Source: Croceitalea rosinachiae
Lineage (GTDB): Bacteria; Bacteroidota; Bacteroidia; Flavobacteriales; Flavobacteriaceae
Assembly: GCF_031846445.1 (NCBI RefSeq)
Contig: NZ_JAVRHR010000002.1
Location: forward strand, 744,001 to 808,000
Direction: 5' to 3'
DNA length: 64,000 bases
Shown: positions 11,801 through 20,199 of the stretch, piece by piece
Layout of the letters: each line of letters begins with the position of its first letter
Numbering within the stretch: the first letter of the stretch is position 1
Position numbers and translations under genes: made by a program
Notes under the pieces: generated by a model
What the model was told of the DNA's origin: nothing
Database searches by the model: none
The model's input: only the letters and a program-made list of their open reading frames with translations

Positions 11801-11907
11801 TACAATATGCTGTTGGTAGTGCAGATCAAGTGCCTGGCAAAGATGCTCAACTTCGTTTGGCTGAGCTACAAAAGCAACTTAAAGCGCTAAAGGCACAAGC
11901 CTTATAA
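8881..11907 (+). CDS. Secreted VPS10/BNR Asp-box beta-propeller protein 3
   Basis: This third propeller paralog of the operon has 1008 aa and a signal peptide ending near LSATLTSQ. Eleven Asp-box-like segments are visible (KSKDYGTTWNN, KSIDAGKTWQH, KTTDGGENWEK, KSMDGGKNWKR and others), and the centre reads FNQPTAELYQVEVDDQ. The C-terminal domain has HRFAWDLRTKG near residue 840, and the last 100 residues are a predicted coiled coil of Glu, Lys and Leu. It is separated from serine dehydratase by only 16 bp. As with its paralogs, the function is unknown. Confidence 0.85.
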   Translation: MTFLPNSKLFIVLFLMLSATLTSQDFEALQYRTVGPERGGRVTTVTGTTLEPGTFYLGSSGGGVWKSKDYGTTWNNVSDGFFSTPSIGAIQVASNDPNIVYIGTGSDGLRSNVISGKGMYKSIDAGKTWQHIGLKSVGQIGAVEIDPTNSNIVWVAAIGNAFKSNPERGIYKTTDGGENWEKVLFISDKVGFADLELLPSNPNVIYAAAWKAERKPWTIISGGTNKEGGIYKSVNGGKDWIKLEEGLPKETIGKIDLAVSPVNSSIVYAIIEAPEGEQGLYKSVDQGKSFEHISDDIRLVNRPFYYTNVELDPTNPDIVYSNANPLLKSMDGGKNWKRMSVPHGDNHDIWINPENPQLLIQANDGGANVSFNGGETWSSQFNQPTAELYQVEVDDQYPYWLYAGQQDNYTTIAVPSFPPSAVQDPGKAWIINTGGCETGPAVPKPGNHNIVYANCKGRFGVFNKLTGTEKAYYVGASNIYGHNPKDLKYRFQRVAPVHVSPHNPDVVYHGSQFLHKTDSDGYEWETISPDLTAFEADKQVISGSPITRDITGEEYYSTLYSIRESKLKEGLIWTGSNDGVVSVTKDGGKNWQNVTPKKLPEGGRVESIAPSHFDEATAYIAVDRHLLGDDKPYLYKTNDYGASWTLLSTSDNGIANDHTTRVLREDPVKKGLLYAGTEYGVYVSLNDGKSWQSFQQNLPVTPITDIKIFRGDMVLSTMGRGFWILDNITSLRQQAITDLENTPVLFQPDDTYRYQYPKIRTSKFPEFPRTTVYIDYYLPKDVKKGIQLEILDTSGTVVSTIVSDSTLIESSVEEVENMDLSETFRFVNSKLEATKGLHRFAWDLRTKGAWHKEKKRRFKDGPMVLPGNYHVQLTVGDTALKQRFKILMDPKVESQGLSHQNLEVQQRMQRQVLDLLSEARQFEASLEKEIKGLKKQTTKENTDIQSKKESILASLKNAEGAYPQQMLLSQIAYLQYAVGSADQVPGKDAQLRLAELQKQLKALKAQAL

Positions 11908-11923
11908 ATTAAGTCTTTAACTT

Positions 11924-13513
11924 ATGAATAGCTATCCCAGTATTTTTAACGATGTTATTGGCCCGGTCATGCGCGGACCTTCTAGCTCACATTGTGCAGC
12001 CTCTTTGCGCATAGGGCGCATATGTCGTGATTTAATGGATGGGGATATCAAAGAAGTTTTCATAGAATTTGCTCCAAATGGTTCTCTTGCCACAACCCAT
12101 GAAGGACAGGGGTCGGATATGGGCTTGTTCGGGGGGTTTTTAGGCTGGGATGCCGATGAAGAGCGTTTGCCACAATACCTAAAGGCAATTGAAGAGGCTA
12201 ATATTCAAGTTGAGATAAAAATTCATGATATCGGGGCCTCACACCCAAATACTTATAAGATTACACTAAAGAATGAAAGGGAGACTAGGGAATTAACAGC
12301 TCTTTCACTTGGTGGTGGCATGATTCAAATCGTAGAGATTGATGGCGCTAAGGTTGCTATGCAAGGTGATTATTATCAGACTTTGATTTACGTTGAGTCC
12401 GGCTTTAATATGATTCATGAGATAGCAGAACAATTTTCATGTGACGAAATAGCTTTACGAAAGGGAACCTTTAATTTTATTGAAATTAAGGCAAATCGTT
12501 TCATTTCGGCCGATTTGGAGTCTAAATTGGAAAAAATGAAAGGGGTTCTTTTTTTAAAAAGACTTGATCCAGTACTACCTATTCTGGCCAGTAAGACTTT
12601 ACAAGTCCCATTCATTACCTGCAATGAAATGCTCGATTATAATGCGGACAAGAATTTAGAATTATGGCAATTAGCTTTAAACTATGAAAGCATAAGAGGT
12701 AATCTTTCGGAGGAAGAAGTCTTTGAAAAAATGCGTTCAATTCTACGAATAATGGAAAATGCCATAATAACCGGTTTAAAAGGCACTGCTTATAAAGACC
12801 GTATTTTGGGACCGCAATCACTTACATTTCAAGAAAAAATGAATGGCAAGAAACTGGTTAATGGAGATGTGCTCAATACAGTTGTTCTTTATACCTCGGC
12901 CATTATGGAGGTGAAAAGTTCCATGGGGGTTATCGTAGCGGCACCTACCGCTGGCTCGTGCGGGGCTTTGCCCGGAGCAATAATTGGCGTAGCTAAAATA
13001 TTGGAGCTTGCTGAAGACCACAAAGTCAAAGCGTTGTTGTCCGCTGGGCTAATAGGGGTATTCATAGCAGGGCATGCTACTTTTGCTGCAGAAGTAGGTG
13101 GTTGCATGGCAGAGTGCGGTTCAGGCTCTGGTATGGCGGCGGCAGGTATTGTCAGTTTAAAACAAGGTAGTCTTGAACAATCTTTATCCGCCGCATCAAT
13201 GGCATTACAATCAAGTTTAGGTATGGTTTGCGATATGATCGCTGATAGGGTAGAGGCACCTTGTTTGAATCGCAATGTAATGGCCGCTAGTAATGCAATT
13301 TCTTGTGCCAATATGGCTTTGTCTGATTATAACCATCTAATTCCTTTAGATGAGGTTATAGAAACTATGAAAAAGGTGGGTGATGCCATGCCAAATACCT
13401 TGTGCTGTACAGGTCTTGGTGGACTTGCCATCACCAAAACAGCCAAAGAAATTGAAGCCAAACTAAATGGTGGTAAAACCAATAAAAACAAAACTTTTTT
13501 TAAGGTCTGCTAA
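11924..13513 (+). CDS. sdaA: L-serine dehydratase, iron-sulfur type, beta and alpha parts fused
   Basis: This enzyme deaminates L-serine to pyruvate and ammonia with a 4Fe-4S cluster in the cytoplasm. The N-terminal beta domain shows IGPVMRGPSSSHCAASLRIG, THEGQGSDMGLFGGFLGW and SLGGGMIQI. The alpha domain shows AAPTAGSCGALPGAIIG, then Cys-rich CMAECGSGSGMAAAG, MVCDMI and EAPCLNRN, which supply the cluster ligands. At 529 aa it is longer than the roughly 450 aa of the E. coli enzyme. No signal peptide is present, so it is the only cytoplasmic product of this otherwise exported operon. This suggests that serine or serine-yielding peptides are the end product of the pathway. Confidence 0.9.
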   Translation: MNSYPSIFNDVIGPVMRGPSSSHCAASLRIGRICRDLMDGDIKEVFIEFAPNGSLATTHEGQGSDMGLFGGFLGWDADEERLPQYLKAIEEANIQVEIKIHDIGASHPNTYKITLKNERETRELTALSLGGGMIQIVEIDGAKVAMQGDYYQTLIYVESGFNMIHEIAEQFSCDEIALRKGTFNFIEIKANRFISADLESKLEKMKGVLFLKRLDPVLPILASKTLQVPFITCNEMLDYNADKNLELWQLALNYESIRGNLSEEEVFEKMRSILRIMENAIITGLKGTAYKDRILGPQSLTFQEKMNGKKLVNGDVLNTVVLYTSAIMEVKSSMGVIVAAPTAGSCGALPGAIIGVAKILELAEDHKVKALLSAGLIGVFIAGHATFAAEVGGCMAECGSGSGMAAAGIVSLKQGSLEQSLSAASMALQSSLGMVCDMIADRVEAPCLNRNVMAASNAISCANMALSDYNHLIPLDEVIETMKKVGDAMPNTLCCTGLGGLAITKTAKEIEAKLNGGKTNKNKTFFKVC

Positions 13514-13555
13514 ATTGAAATATTAAGGGTGTTTCAAAGAAAAAGTTGAGTTTTT

Positions 13556-14326
13556 TTAAAATACCCGAATTTTCATATTGCGGAACCAAGCATTGAAATA
13601 CCAGTTTTGAAGTGCAATTTTGCCTTTGGTTGCCTCTCCAAAATTTACCGCATCTTTAAAACGAGACGAAGCAATTTTATTTTTCCAATCTGCTGAAGTA
13701 AAATCCTCCTTAGCAGTTAGTTTTCCATTAAGGTAAAATTCAATTTTTCCATTATGTTGTACGATTTTAGTCGTATTCCATTGTCCAGTGTTATTAACTT
13801 CTACCGGATTGAGCTGGTTAGATACTCCCCACAAGCAGCCTGCTTTTTTCAAAGCCGTGTTAGTGTCAGAATGGTTTGGATCTAATAATTGGTATTCTGG
13901 TCCAGTCTGATAGGTAGCGCTGAATTCTGGAGACTCTTGTACATTTATAAAAACACCTCCGTTTCCACGTATGGCCATTTGCCAATCAAATACAAGCTCG
14001 TAATTTTCGTATTCTTTATTAGTGACCAAATCTCCAAAGACCCTGTTTTCATTAGCAGCGTTACAAAAAAGTATACCATCCCGAACTTCCCAAGCAGAAA
14101 ACTGGGTAGAATCTGGTTTATTGTATAGATGCCAGCCGTTTAAAGTTTCACCATTAAAAAGCAATGCCCAACCCTGTTCCTTTTCGAAATCCGATAACTG
14201 ATTGTGCACCTGATTTTTAATGACCCACTTTTTTGTACGCCAAATTCGTTTTTCGGAGTTTTTATCCGTTTGACAAGAGACCATAAAAAGTATAATTATC
14301 GACAAGCTAAAGAAGAAATTCCTCAC
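13556..14326 (-). CDS. DUF1080 / 3-keto-disaccharide hydrolase-domain lipoprotein
   Basis: The protein has 256 aa with a lipobox (IILFMVSCQTD), so it is probably anchored in the envelope. The rest is one DUF1080 (3-keto-disaccharide hydrolase) concanavalin-like jelly roll: GWALLFNGETLNGWHLYN, then EWQM-like FDWQMAIRGNGGVFINV, then YEYQLLD-like GPEYQLLDPNHSD, and GKIEFYLNGKLTAKED. Related proteins act on 3-keto-glycosides or bind carbohydrate. It is convergent to serine dehydratase, with 42 bp between them, and stands alone. The family is certain; the substrate is not. Confidence 0.85.
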   Translation of the reverse strand: MRNFFFSLSIIILFMVSCQTDKNSEKRIWRTKKWVIKNQVHNQLSDFEKEQGWALLFNGETLNGWHLYNKPDSTQFSAWEVRDGILFCNAANENRVFGDLVTNKEYENYELVFDWQMAIRGNGGVFINVQESPEFSATYQTGPEYQLLDPNHSDTNTALKKAGCLWGVSNQLNPVEVNNTGQWNTTKIVQHNGKIEFYLNGKLTAKEDFTSADWKNKIASSRFKDAVNFGEATKGKIALQNWYFNAWFRNMKIRVF

Positions 14327-14396
14327 TATAAATTTATTTAAAAGTAAAAATTACAATAATATTCTGATCTGTATGGAATTAAAGTTGACACGATTA

Positions 14397-15089
14397 TTAC
14401 TTTGTCAAAGCAATTATTTTATTCCGGACTATGATTTTATACATTGGGCTCACAGGTACTTTTTTATCATTAATTATCAAATAGTTTGAGGTGGCTTTAG
14501 CAACCCTACTCAAATTGGCAATATAGGATTTATGCGTTCGTTGGAAGTTTTCAGACAGTACTATAATGATATTGGTAAGTGTTTCAGAAATTAAGTACAT
14601 TCTTGAATCCGTGAAGATTTTTAGATAGTTACCAAAACTTTGTATATATAGAATTGATTTAAATGAAATATTGATTGGTATGCCGTCATGCTTTATTTGA
14701 AGTTCTTGACTTTCAATGTGCTGTATTGATGGTTCAATTTTGGAAGCTGTGACCTTATTTATGGCTTTTAAGAAGCGTTCAATACGTATAGGTTTCAGCA
14801 AATAATCAACGACGCCATAATTATAACTTTCCAAGGCATATTCAGAATAGGCCGTTGTTAAAATAACCTTAGGGGGGTAGATCAGAGAATTTAAAATTTC
14901 CATACCATTGAGTTCTGGCATTTTAATATCAAGAAAAATAAGATCAACTTCATTTTTCTGGGTAAAATTGATAAATTCAAGCGGATTTCCAGTACTTAGA
15001 AGGACTTTAAAACTCTCAATTTTAGCACAGTAATCTTCTAATACTTTACGCGCCAGTATTTCATCGTCTATTATGCCTACCTTAATCAT
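14397..15089 (-). CDS. LytTR-family response regulator
   Basis: The protein has 230 aa. The N-terminal receiver domain has the acidic pair IIDDE, phospho-acceptor Asp54 in IFLDIKMP, and LLKPI with the conserved Lys. The C-terminal third is a LytTR DNA-binding domain (KSILYIQSFGNYLKIF, then ENFQRTHKSYIANLSRV). It overlaps the end of the upstream kinase gene by 8 nt, so the two form a translationally coupled LytS/LytR-like pair. Targets are unknown; neighbouring envelope genes are candidates. Confidence 0.92.
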   Translation of the reverse strand: MIKVGIIDDEILARKVLEDYCAKIESFKVLLSTGNPLEFINFTQKNEVDLIFLDIKMPELNGMEILNSLIYPPKVILTTAYSEYALESYNYGVVDYLLKPIRIERFLKAINKVTASKIEPSIQHIESQELQIKHDGIPINISFKSILYIQSFGNYLKIFTDSRMYLISETLTNIIIVLSENFQRTHKSYIANLSRVAKATSNYLIINDKKVPVSPMYKIIVRNKIIALTK

Positions 15090-16080
15090 TAATTTGAACT
15101 TTTAAATCAATAGCTAAATTAACCCGGTATAACTTTTCAGTTTCTTCAATATGCAATGAATGCGATTTTGGGTATAGCAGACTTAACCGTCTTTTCACAT
15201 TTTCAAGCCCTAATCCTTCTCTATTGAATTTGGCAATTGCAAGAGGCTTCGAATTCACTACGGAAAAATGAAATGTAGTATCCTCTAAAGAAGCCGAAAC
15301 ATCGATAGTACTCTGCCTATTAGTGCTATGGGCACCATGTTTGATTGCATTCTCAACAAATGGAATTAGCAACATAGGTGCTATCCTAAAATCCAACAAA
15401 TCGCCTCCAATCAAGAACTCAATGGTACAACGTTTACTCAATCTTTTTTCTTCAAGCAACAAATAATTTTCTATAAATTCAAGCTCTTCTTTTAATAAAA
15501 CAGTGTCTTTTTTAGAACTCTCTAATTGATATCGCATGAGTTCTGAAAGCTGCATAACCAGATCTGGAGTTTCTAGTGATTGCTGTCTAGAAAGCGAATA
15601 AATACTATTTAATGAGTTAAACAAAAAATGCGGATTTACCTGCTCCTTTAAATAGTTAAGTTCTATCTCTCTTTGTAATTTATCTTTTTCGGCATTCTCC
15701 CTTTGAATGATTAGATTTCTTCTTAAAAAAAAGGCTGCCATCCCAGTACCCGTGGTATATATAAGAAAAGAGGACATTTTGTAAACACCAATCCACTCTG
15801 GGTATGCCTTTAAAAAAGCACCAAGAAATATGGTCGCTATAAGCAGCATACCATAGAGTACATAACCTTTCTTATCATAAACAAACGGAATAAGGATAAA
15901 ATGGTTTACCCAAATGACGCCCATAATAGCGGCTGCATAACTTAGTTGCCAGGCATAAAAAGAATAGGTTGTATCATATTTATCTCTGAATAACCATCCG
16001 CCCAATATTTCAAGCATGGCTACCAATAAAAAGGCACCTATATTAAGGAGTATGGTATGCCGTAAAGACTTTTTAAACAT
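15082..16080 (-). CDS. LytS/YehU-type sensor histidine kinase
   Basis: This 332 aa protein has four predicted membrane segments in its first 120 residues, then a coiled linker. The His_kinase motif QVNPHFLFNSLNSIYSL has phospho-acceptor His151. An ATPase domain follows with the N-box PFVENAIKHGAH and the G-box GLGLENVKRRL. It lacks an obvious extracytoplasmic sensor domain, so it may sense membrane state or small hydrophobic signals. It transcribes into the LytTR regulator, and it is a useful intact comparison for the fusion gene at 33.9 kb. Confidence 0.92.
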   Translation of the reverse strand: MFKKSLRHTILLNIGAFLLVAMLEILGGWLFRDKYDTTYSFYAWQLSYAAAIMGVIWVNHFILIPFVYDKKGYVLYGMLLIATIFLGAFLKAYPEWIGVYKMSSFLIYTTGTGMAAFFLRRNLIIQRENAEKDKLQREIELNYLKEQVNPHFLFNSLNSIYSLSRQQSLETPDLVMQLSELMRYQLESSKKDTVLLKEELEFIENYLLLEEKRLSKRCTIEFLIGGDLLDFRIAPMLLIPFVENAIKHGAHSTNRQSTIDVSASLEDTTFHFSVVNSKPLAIAKFNREGLGLENVKRRLSLLYPKSHSLHIEETEKLYRVNLAIDLKVQIND

Positions 16081-16259
16081 GAACTCTTTTAAGAGCTACT
16101 AAAGATACTATCTACAAATACAAATCGTCTTAATTTCTTACAAAAGGCTTATATCAATGACGAAATGACTTTATCATTTAATTGTTGTATTTATACATTT
16201 TTAGAAATTAAAGAAGAATCAAGACATATTTTTATCAAAACGTTTAAGTGAGAAAATAA

Positions 16260-17504
16260 ATGAAAAATAGAATCTCAGTCCTCTTCATTATAATTCTTTT
16301 TCAATCCTGTAAAAACGAATCAAAAAAGAATACTGATATCTCAAGCACTTCAATTCCAAAATATGAAACGTATGATTATTCCGGATTTACAAAAGAAGAA
16401 ATATATGGATTCCATAAACGCATTTTTGAAGGAGGCAATTGGACCGAGTATGGTGATTTGGAACGCTATTATTATCTAAACTTCTCTGAAATAAAGAAAC
16501 ATTCACGCATACTTAGGTCAAATACGCCAAAAATTCTTGAAGAAATGCCTAGAACTGATGTGAAAAATTTTATGACGTCAAAAGATTTAAAAAAAGGAGG
16601 CGGCCTATCATTAAACGACTATGTACAACAGGTAGAGGTTAATGGCTTAATTATAATTCATAAAGGCAAAATTGTCTTCGAAGGATATCCGAGAATGTTC
16701 CCAACCGATTTGCACGTTAATTTTCTAATTACACAAGTCTATGTGAGTACTTCAATAGCTATTTTGGAGGATAGAGGTTTAATCGATACCAGCAAACCTA
16801 TTGATTACTACTTTGATGCTCTTGAAGGATCAGGTTGGGAAGGTGTTCCCATAATCGATATTCTTTCCATGAGTTCTGGAATTGATTATCAGCCATTAGA
16901 GACCTATGAGGTGAGTTTTGATCCCATTGAAGATTTAGCCACTTCGAAATCATCTAAACCATCGGGGACGGAGTACCAATTTAGTAATGCCGATGCTATG
17001 CTATTGACACTATTAGTAGAGAAGATTAGTGGACTTACCTTTAGCGATTTTGTAGAACGGGAAATATGGAGGAAAATTGGGGCAGAATCTAGTGCCCTTT
17101 TAGGAACCAATACCAATGGACTCGCTCTTTCATACCTCGATGGCATATCTACAACACTTCGCGATCTCGCTCGATTTGGTCTAGCGTTTACGCCAAGTGG
17201 AAGAAAGAGTGCCCATCCATTAATTTCTGATTCGCACTTATATAAAATCCGAGACGTAAACAAAAACCTAAAAAAGAAGTCACGGTATTCAGAAGAGATG
17301 ATATATAAAAGTTATCAATGGGGCGCAGTCTACGAAGATGGTGATTTTTATAAAGGCGCACATGGGGGGCAAGGCCTTTATATATCTCCTTCAAAAGATT
17401 TGGTTATTGCATTTTTTGGAACTGCCAATACTGATCGTGAAAGCAATCAACTTCATGTCATTTCTCGACAACTTTCAAAATCTGGACTGTTTGATCTTGA
17501 TTAA
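16260..17504 (+). CDS. Serine hydrolase (class C beta-lactamase fold) lipoprotein, predicted inactive
   Basis: The protein has 414 aa with a lipobox (IILFQSCKN). The fold is that of class C beta-lactamase/esterase proteins: ILEDRGLIDTSKPIDYY, DILSMSSGIDY and GGQGLYISPSKD are clear family segments. The catalytic SxxK should lie just before VSTSIAILEDRG, but residues 156-159 read LITQ. The codons are cta att aca caa, so neither the Ser nor the Lys is present. The second motif YxN reads FSN (241-243). I therefore predict no serine hydrolase activity; a binding or structural role is possible. It is followed after 57 bp by an intact relative. Confidence 0.8.
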   Translation: MKNRISVLFIIILFQSCKNESKKNTDISSTSIPKYETYDYSGFTKEEIYGFHKRIFEGGNWTEYGDLERYYYLNFSEIKKHSRILRSNTPKILEEMPRTDVKNFMTSKDLKKGGGLSLNDYVQQVEVNGLIIIHKGKIVFEGYPRMFPTDLHVNFLITQVYVSTSIAILEDRGLIDTSKPIDYYFDALEGSGWEGVPIIDILSMSSGIDYQPLETYEVSFDPIEDLATSKSSKPSGTEYQFSNADAMLLTLLVEKISGLTFSDFVEREIWRKIGAESSALLGTNTNGLALSYLDGISTTLRDLARFGLAFTPSGRKSAHPLISDSHLYKIRDVNKNLKKKSRYSEEMIYKSYQWGAVYEDGDFYKGAHGGQGLYISPSKDLVIAFFGTANTDRESNQLHVISRQLSKSGLFDLD

Positions 17505-17561
17505 AATAATCTACACTGTAAACGTTAAATATATACGAATATCAATCACTAATTAAAGAAT

Positions 17562-19583
17562 ATGAAAATAAGAACAACTATATTATTAGTACTGTCAGTC
17601 ATTATGCTTTCAAATACTTCCTTTGCACAAGAAACTAGTGTAAAGGGAAATTCGCAAATAGTGAAAGGAACTTCCTTGGTACTACCACAAATTCAGGTTA
17701 TACCGATAAAAGATACCAATACAGAAAGAAACTATGAATTGTATATAGAGTTGCCTGAAGGTTATTCTGAGAACACAAATAAAACATATCCTGTTATTTA
17801 TTATACAGATGCTATGTGGCATCTTGAAATGCTATCTGCCTGTCAAGAATTCATTCTTGAAGATATTATTCTAGTTGGGATCTCTTGGCAGAAGGACATC
17901 GATGAAGACCTGAAAAACGAAGTCGGAGCCCATGTTAGTCGGTTTCGTGATTATTCGATTAGCAAACACAGCAATCCAGAAATTCAAAAAAAATATCAAC
18001 CAGGACAAGCCAATAACCATTTGGACTTCATTCGAAATGACGTGATTAACTATGTTGACAATACGTATCGAACAGATACAAACAGTCGTACTTATTTTGG
18101 ATATTCGCTGAGTGGTGAATTTGGGGCATATATATTACTGTCTCAACCTGATACCTTTAACAATTACATTATTGGTAGTCCAACGGTTAAAGGTGAACTT
18201 GATAATTTATCTGAACTTAATTTGAAATTCGGACCTTATGAAGCGTCAAATAGCAACTCGAGTCTGAAGGCCAATGTTTTTATTTCGCATGGCTCCTTAG
18301 AGAAGGAGGCAGCAGAATCTATCGAGGCTTTTGTTAAATTATTGAAGGATAGAAGAGATGGCGGTTTAGCTGTGCTAAAAGAGGTGATTGATGGTAATCA
18401 TTCAACTGCATTCCCTATGACAACAGTTCGTAGTGTTGCCTGGTTGTCATCCTTGATGAGTCCTGTTTCAAGTGCTAACTATGACGTCTCGTTCTGGGAT
18501 GTTCCACATCTCAATAATGCATTTGTCACCACAACTCCAGAAGACCGAAAAGATGGAATAGCAGTTGATACTTTAGCGGTAGATAGCAAAGATCAAAATG
18601 CCATCCTCAAATTGTCTCAAGATATTTTTGATGACAAATACGGTAATTACGATGCATTACTTATTTCACATAAGAACAAATTGGTATATGAATCCTATTA
18701 CAAAAAAGGTCGTATTGATTTGCCACATGGACAGGCATCTGCAGTAAAAGGCTATACCAGTTTGGCCTTAGGGAGGGCAATTCAGTTAGGTTATCTAACT
18801 ATGGAAGATCTAAACAAACCTCTGATTCATTTTCTAAAAAATATGAACTCTGAAAAATTTACAAAAGGAGCAGAGAAAATTACACTTCATAAAGCATTGA
18901 CAATGCATGGAGGATTAACTATTGATAATGAGAAATGGAAAGAAGTTGAGAATGATTCTATAAAATTGAAAGGGCAGGGGCTGGTTCAAACCTTACTTGA
19001 ATACAGCAAACCCATAACTGATGAGTCTCAGGTTTATTTGTATGGTAATTTCAATCCCATGCTAGTGATGACGGTTATTGACGCTGTTGTGCCAGGAACA
19101 GCGGAGGACTTTATTAAAAATGAGTTACTTGATAAGCTTGGTATTACCAATTATAAATGGGCAAAACATGCAAGTGGCCTACCACAAGCCGGATGGCGTG
19201 CAAGTATCATGTCTCGTGACATGATCAAGTTGGGGCATTTAGTACAAAATAAGGGTAAATTGAATGGGAAACAATTCATTTCTGCAGCATATCTAGAAAA
19301 AGCGACAAGTGGCATCGTAAGACCTGCAATAGATTGGATGCCTAAAAACTATCTTTATGGGTATTTTTGGTACTATACACCAGTAAAGGTCGGTAATAAA
19401 AGTTATGACGCAACTCTTGCTTGGGGAGGTGGTGGACAACGTGTTATGGTCGTAGAGGAACTCGACTTAACCATTGTTATCAACGGTTATGATCGAGAGG
19501 ATGATAAAATCATGACTCCAATTTTTGAAACTGTCATACCAGCATTTACTGATAAACAACCAATAGTATCAAAATCTAAATAA
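17562..19583 (+). CDS. Exported fusion: alpha/beta esterase plus serine hydrolase (beta-lactamase fold)
   Basis: This 673 aa protein has a signal peptide ending at SFAQ. Residues 45-295 are an esterase-D/IroE-like alpha/beta hydrolase with nucleophile elbow GYSLSG (Ser182) and a His in GNHSTAF (His280). Residues 340-660 are a class C beta-lactamase-type serine hydrolase with intact SAVK (Ser393, Lys396) and a YGN triad motif. Both active sites look complete, so it may cut ester or amide substrates in two steps at the envelope. It probably shares a transcript with the degenerate serine hydrolase upstream. Confidence 0.85.
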   Translation: MKIRTTILLVLSVIMLSNTSFAQETSVKGNSQIVKGTSLVLPQIQVIPIKDTNTERNYELYIELPEGYSENTNKTYPVIYYTDAMWHLEMLSACQEFILEDIILVGISWQKDIDEDLKNEVGAHVSRFRDYSISKHSNPEIQKKYQPGQANNHLDFIRNDVINYVDNTYRTDTNSRTYFGYSLSGEFGAYILLSQPDTFNNYIIGSPTVKGELDNLSELNLKFGPYEASNSNSSLKANVFISHGSLEKEAAESIEAFVKLLKDRRDGGLAVLKEVIDGNHSTAFPMTTVRSVAWLSSLMSPVSSANYDVSFWDVPHLNNAFVTTTPEDRKDGIAVDTLAVDSKDQNAILKLSQDIFDDKYGNYDALLISHKNKLVYESYYKKGRIDLPHGQASAVKGYTSLALGRAIQLGYLTMEDLNKPLIHFLKNMNSEKFTKGAEKITLHKALTMHGGLTIDNEKWKEVENDSIKLKGQGLVQTLLEYSKPITDESQVYLYGNFNPMLVMTVIDAVVPGTAEDFIKNELLDKLGITNYKWAKHASGLPQAGWRASIMSRDMIKLGHLVQNKGKLNGKQFISAAYLEKATSGIVRPAIDWMPKNYLYGYFWYYTPVKVGNKSYDATLAWGGGGQRVMVVEELDLTIVINGYDREDDKIMTPIFETVIPAFTDKQPIVSKSK

Positions 19584-19732
19584 TTAGAAAAACGTACTTT
19601 TAAAGAAGCACTATTCTTAAATGCCTGCAATACTATAAAGAAGGACAAAAAAGCACAAGCGGATACATGAACAATCAATTTACATCATAATGTGGAAGGG
19701 TCATGTTTGTATAATGGTCAATGAATAAAAAT

Positions 19733-20128
19733 TCAGTCTACATCTATAAGTCTACCCTTGGATTCTGAATATTCAATTCCCCATTCAGTTATTTTCTTAA
19801 TAACGGGCACAAAACTCTTCCCAAAATCAGTCAAAGAGTATTCCACACGATTTGGCGGTTTAATTCCAAAAACCTTTCGATCCAAAATGGCATCCGCTTG
19901 TAACGCTTTAAGCTGTAGACTTAACATTTTTTCTGTAATGTCGGGCATCAATTTTTTTAATTGAGAAAATCGCATTTCTCCATTTCTTAGGTACCAGATA
20001 ATGACGCTTTTCCATTTTCCACCTATAAAGTATAAAGTGGCATTGGTACCACAATGAAAGGTTTTCTCGTTTACTTGGTACGCTTTCTGTTTTCCATCTA
20101 TAATCATAACCACAATTTGACCTGTCAT
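19733..20128 (-). CDS. HxlR-family transcriptional regulator
   Basis: This small winged-helix regulator has the HxlR marks: a single early Cys (FHCGTNATL), then GGKWKSVIIWYLRNGEMRFSQLKKLMPDITEKMLSLQLKALQ, and a C-terminal amphipathic helix. HxlR proteins usually sense electrophiles or thiol stress through such a cysteine. A TTG one codon earlier, and an ATG at 20107 giving a shorter, more usual length, are alternative starts. A palindrome overlaps the first start. It is divergent from the gene pair at 20200. Confidence 0.88.
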   Translation of the reverse strand: MTGQIVVMIIDGKQKAYQVNEKTFHCGTNATLYFIGGKWKSVIIWYLRNGEMRFSQLKKLMPDITEKMLSLQLKALQADAILDRKVFGIKPPNRVEYSLTDFGKSFVPVIKKITEWGIEYSESKGRLIDVD

Positions 20129-20136
20129 CAATGACA
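20123..20136. promoter_or_regulatory. Inverted repeat TGTCATCAATGACA
   Basis: A perfect 6 bp inverted repeat (TGTCAT/ATGACA) with a 2 bp centre overlaps the proposed start of the HxlR gene. If the true start is the ATG at 20107, this would sit in its leader or promoter and could be an operator. No experimental link is known. Confidence 0.35.
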
Positions 20137-20162
20137 GTTATTGCACGGTAAAGATATTAAAA

Positions 20163-20187
20163 ATACTTTTATACTGTAAAAAGTATA
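20163..20187. promoter_or_regulatory. Candidate HxlR operator between divergent genes
   Basis: ATACTTTT (20163-20170) and AAAAGTAT (20179-20186) form a perfect 8 bp inverted repeat. Inside it TATACT/AGTATA (20170-20175 and 20182-20187) forms a second, nested one. It lies between the HxlR gene and the YgjV-like gene, 13 bp before the latter. AT-rich GTATACT-type palindromes are typical of HxlR-family operators, so auto- and divergent regulation is the obvious reading, but this is inference. Confidence 0.45.
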
Positions 20188-20199
20188 GTTATTATAAAT

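Noticed and set aside
12889..13311. 140 aa open frame on the minus strand
   Set aside because: It is fully antisense to the conserved iron-sulfur core of serine dehydratase; a composition artefact.
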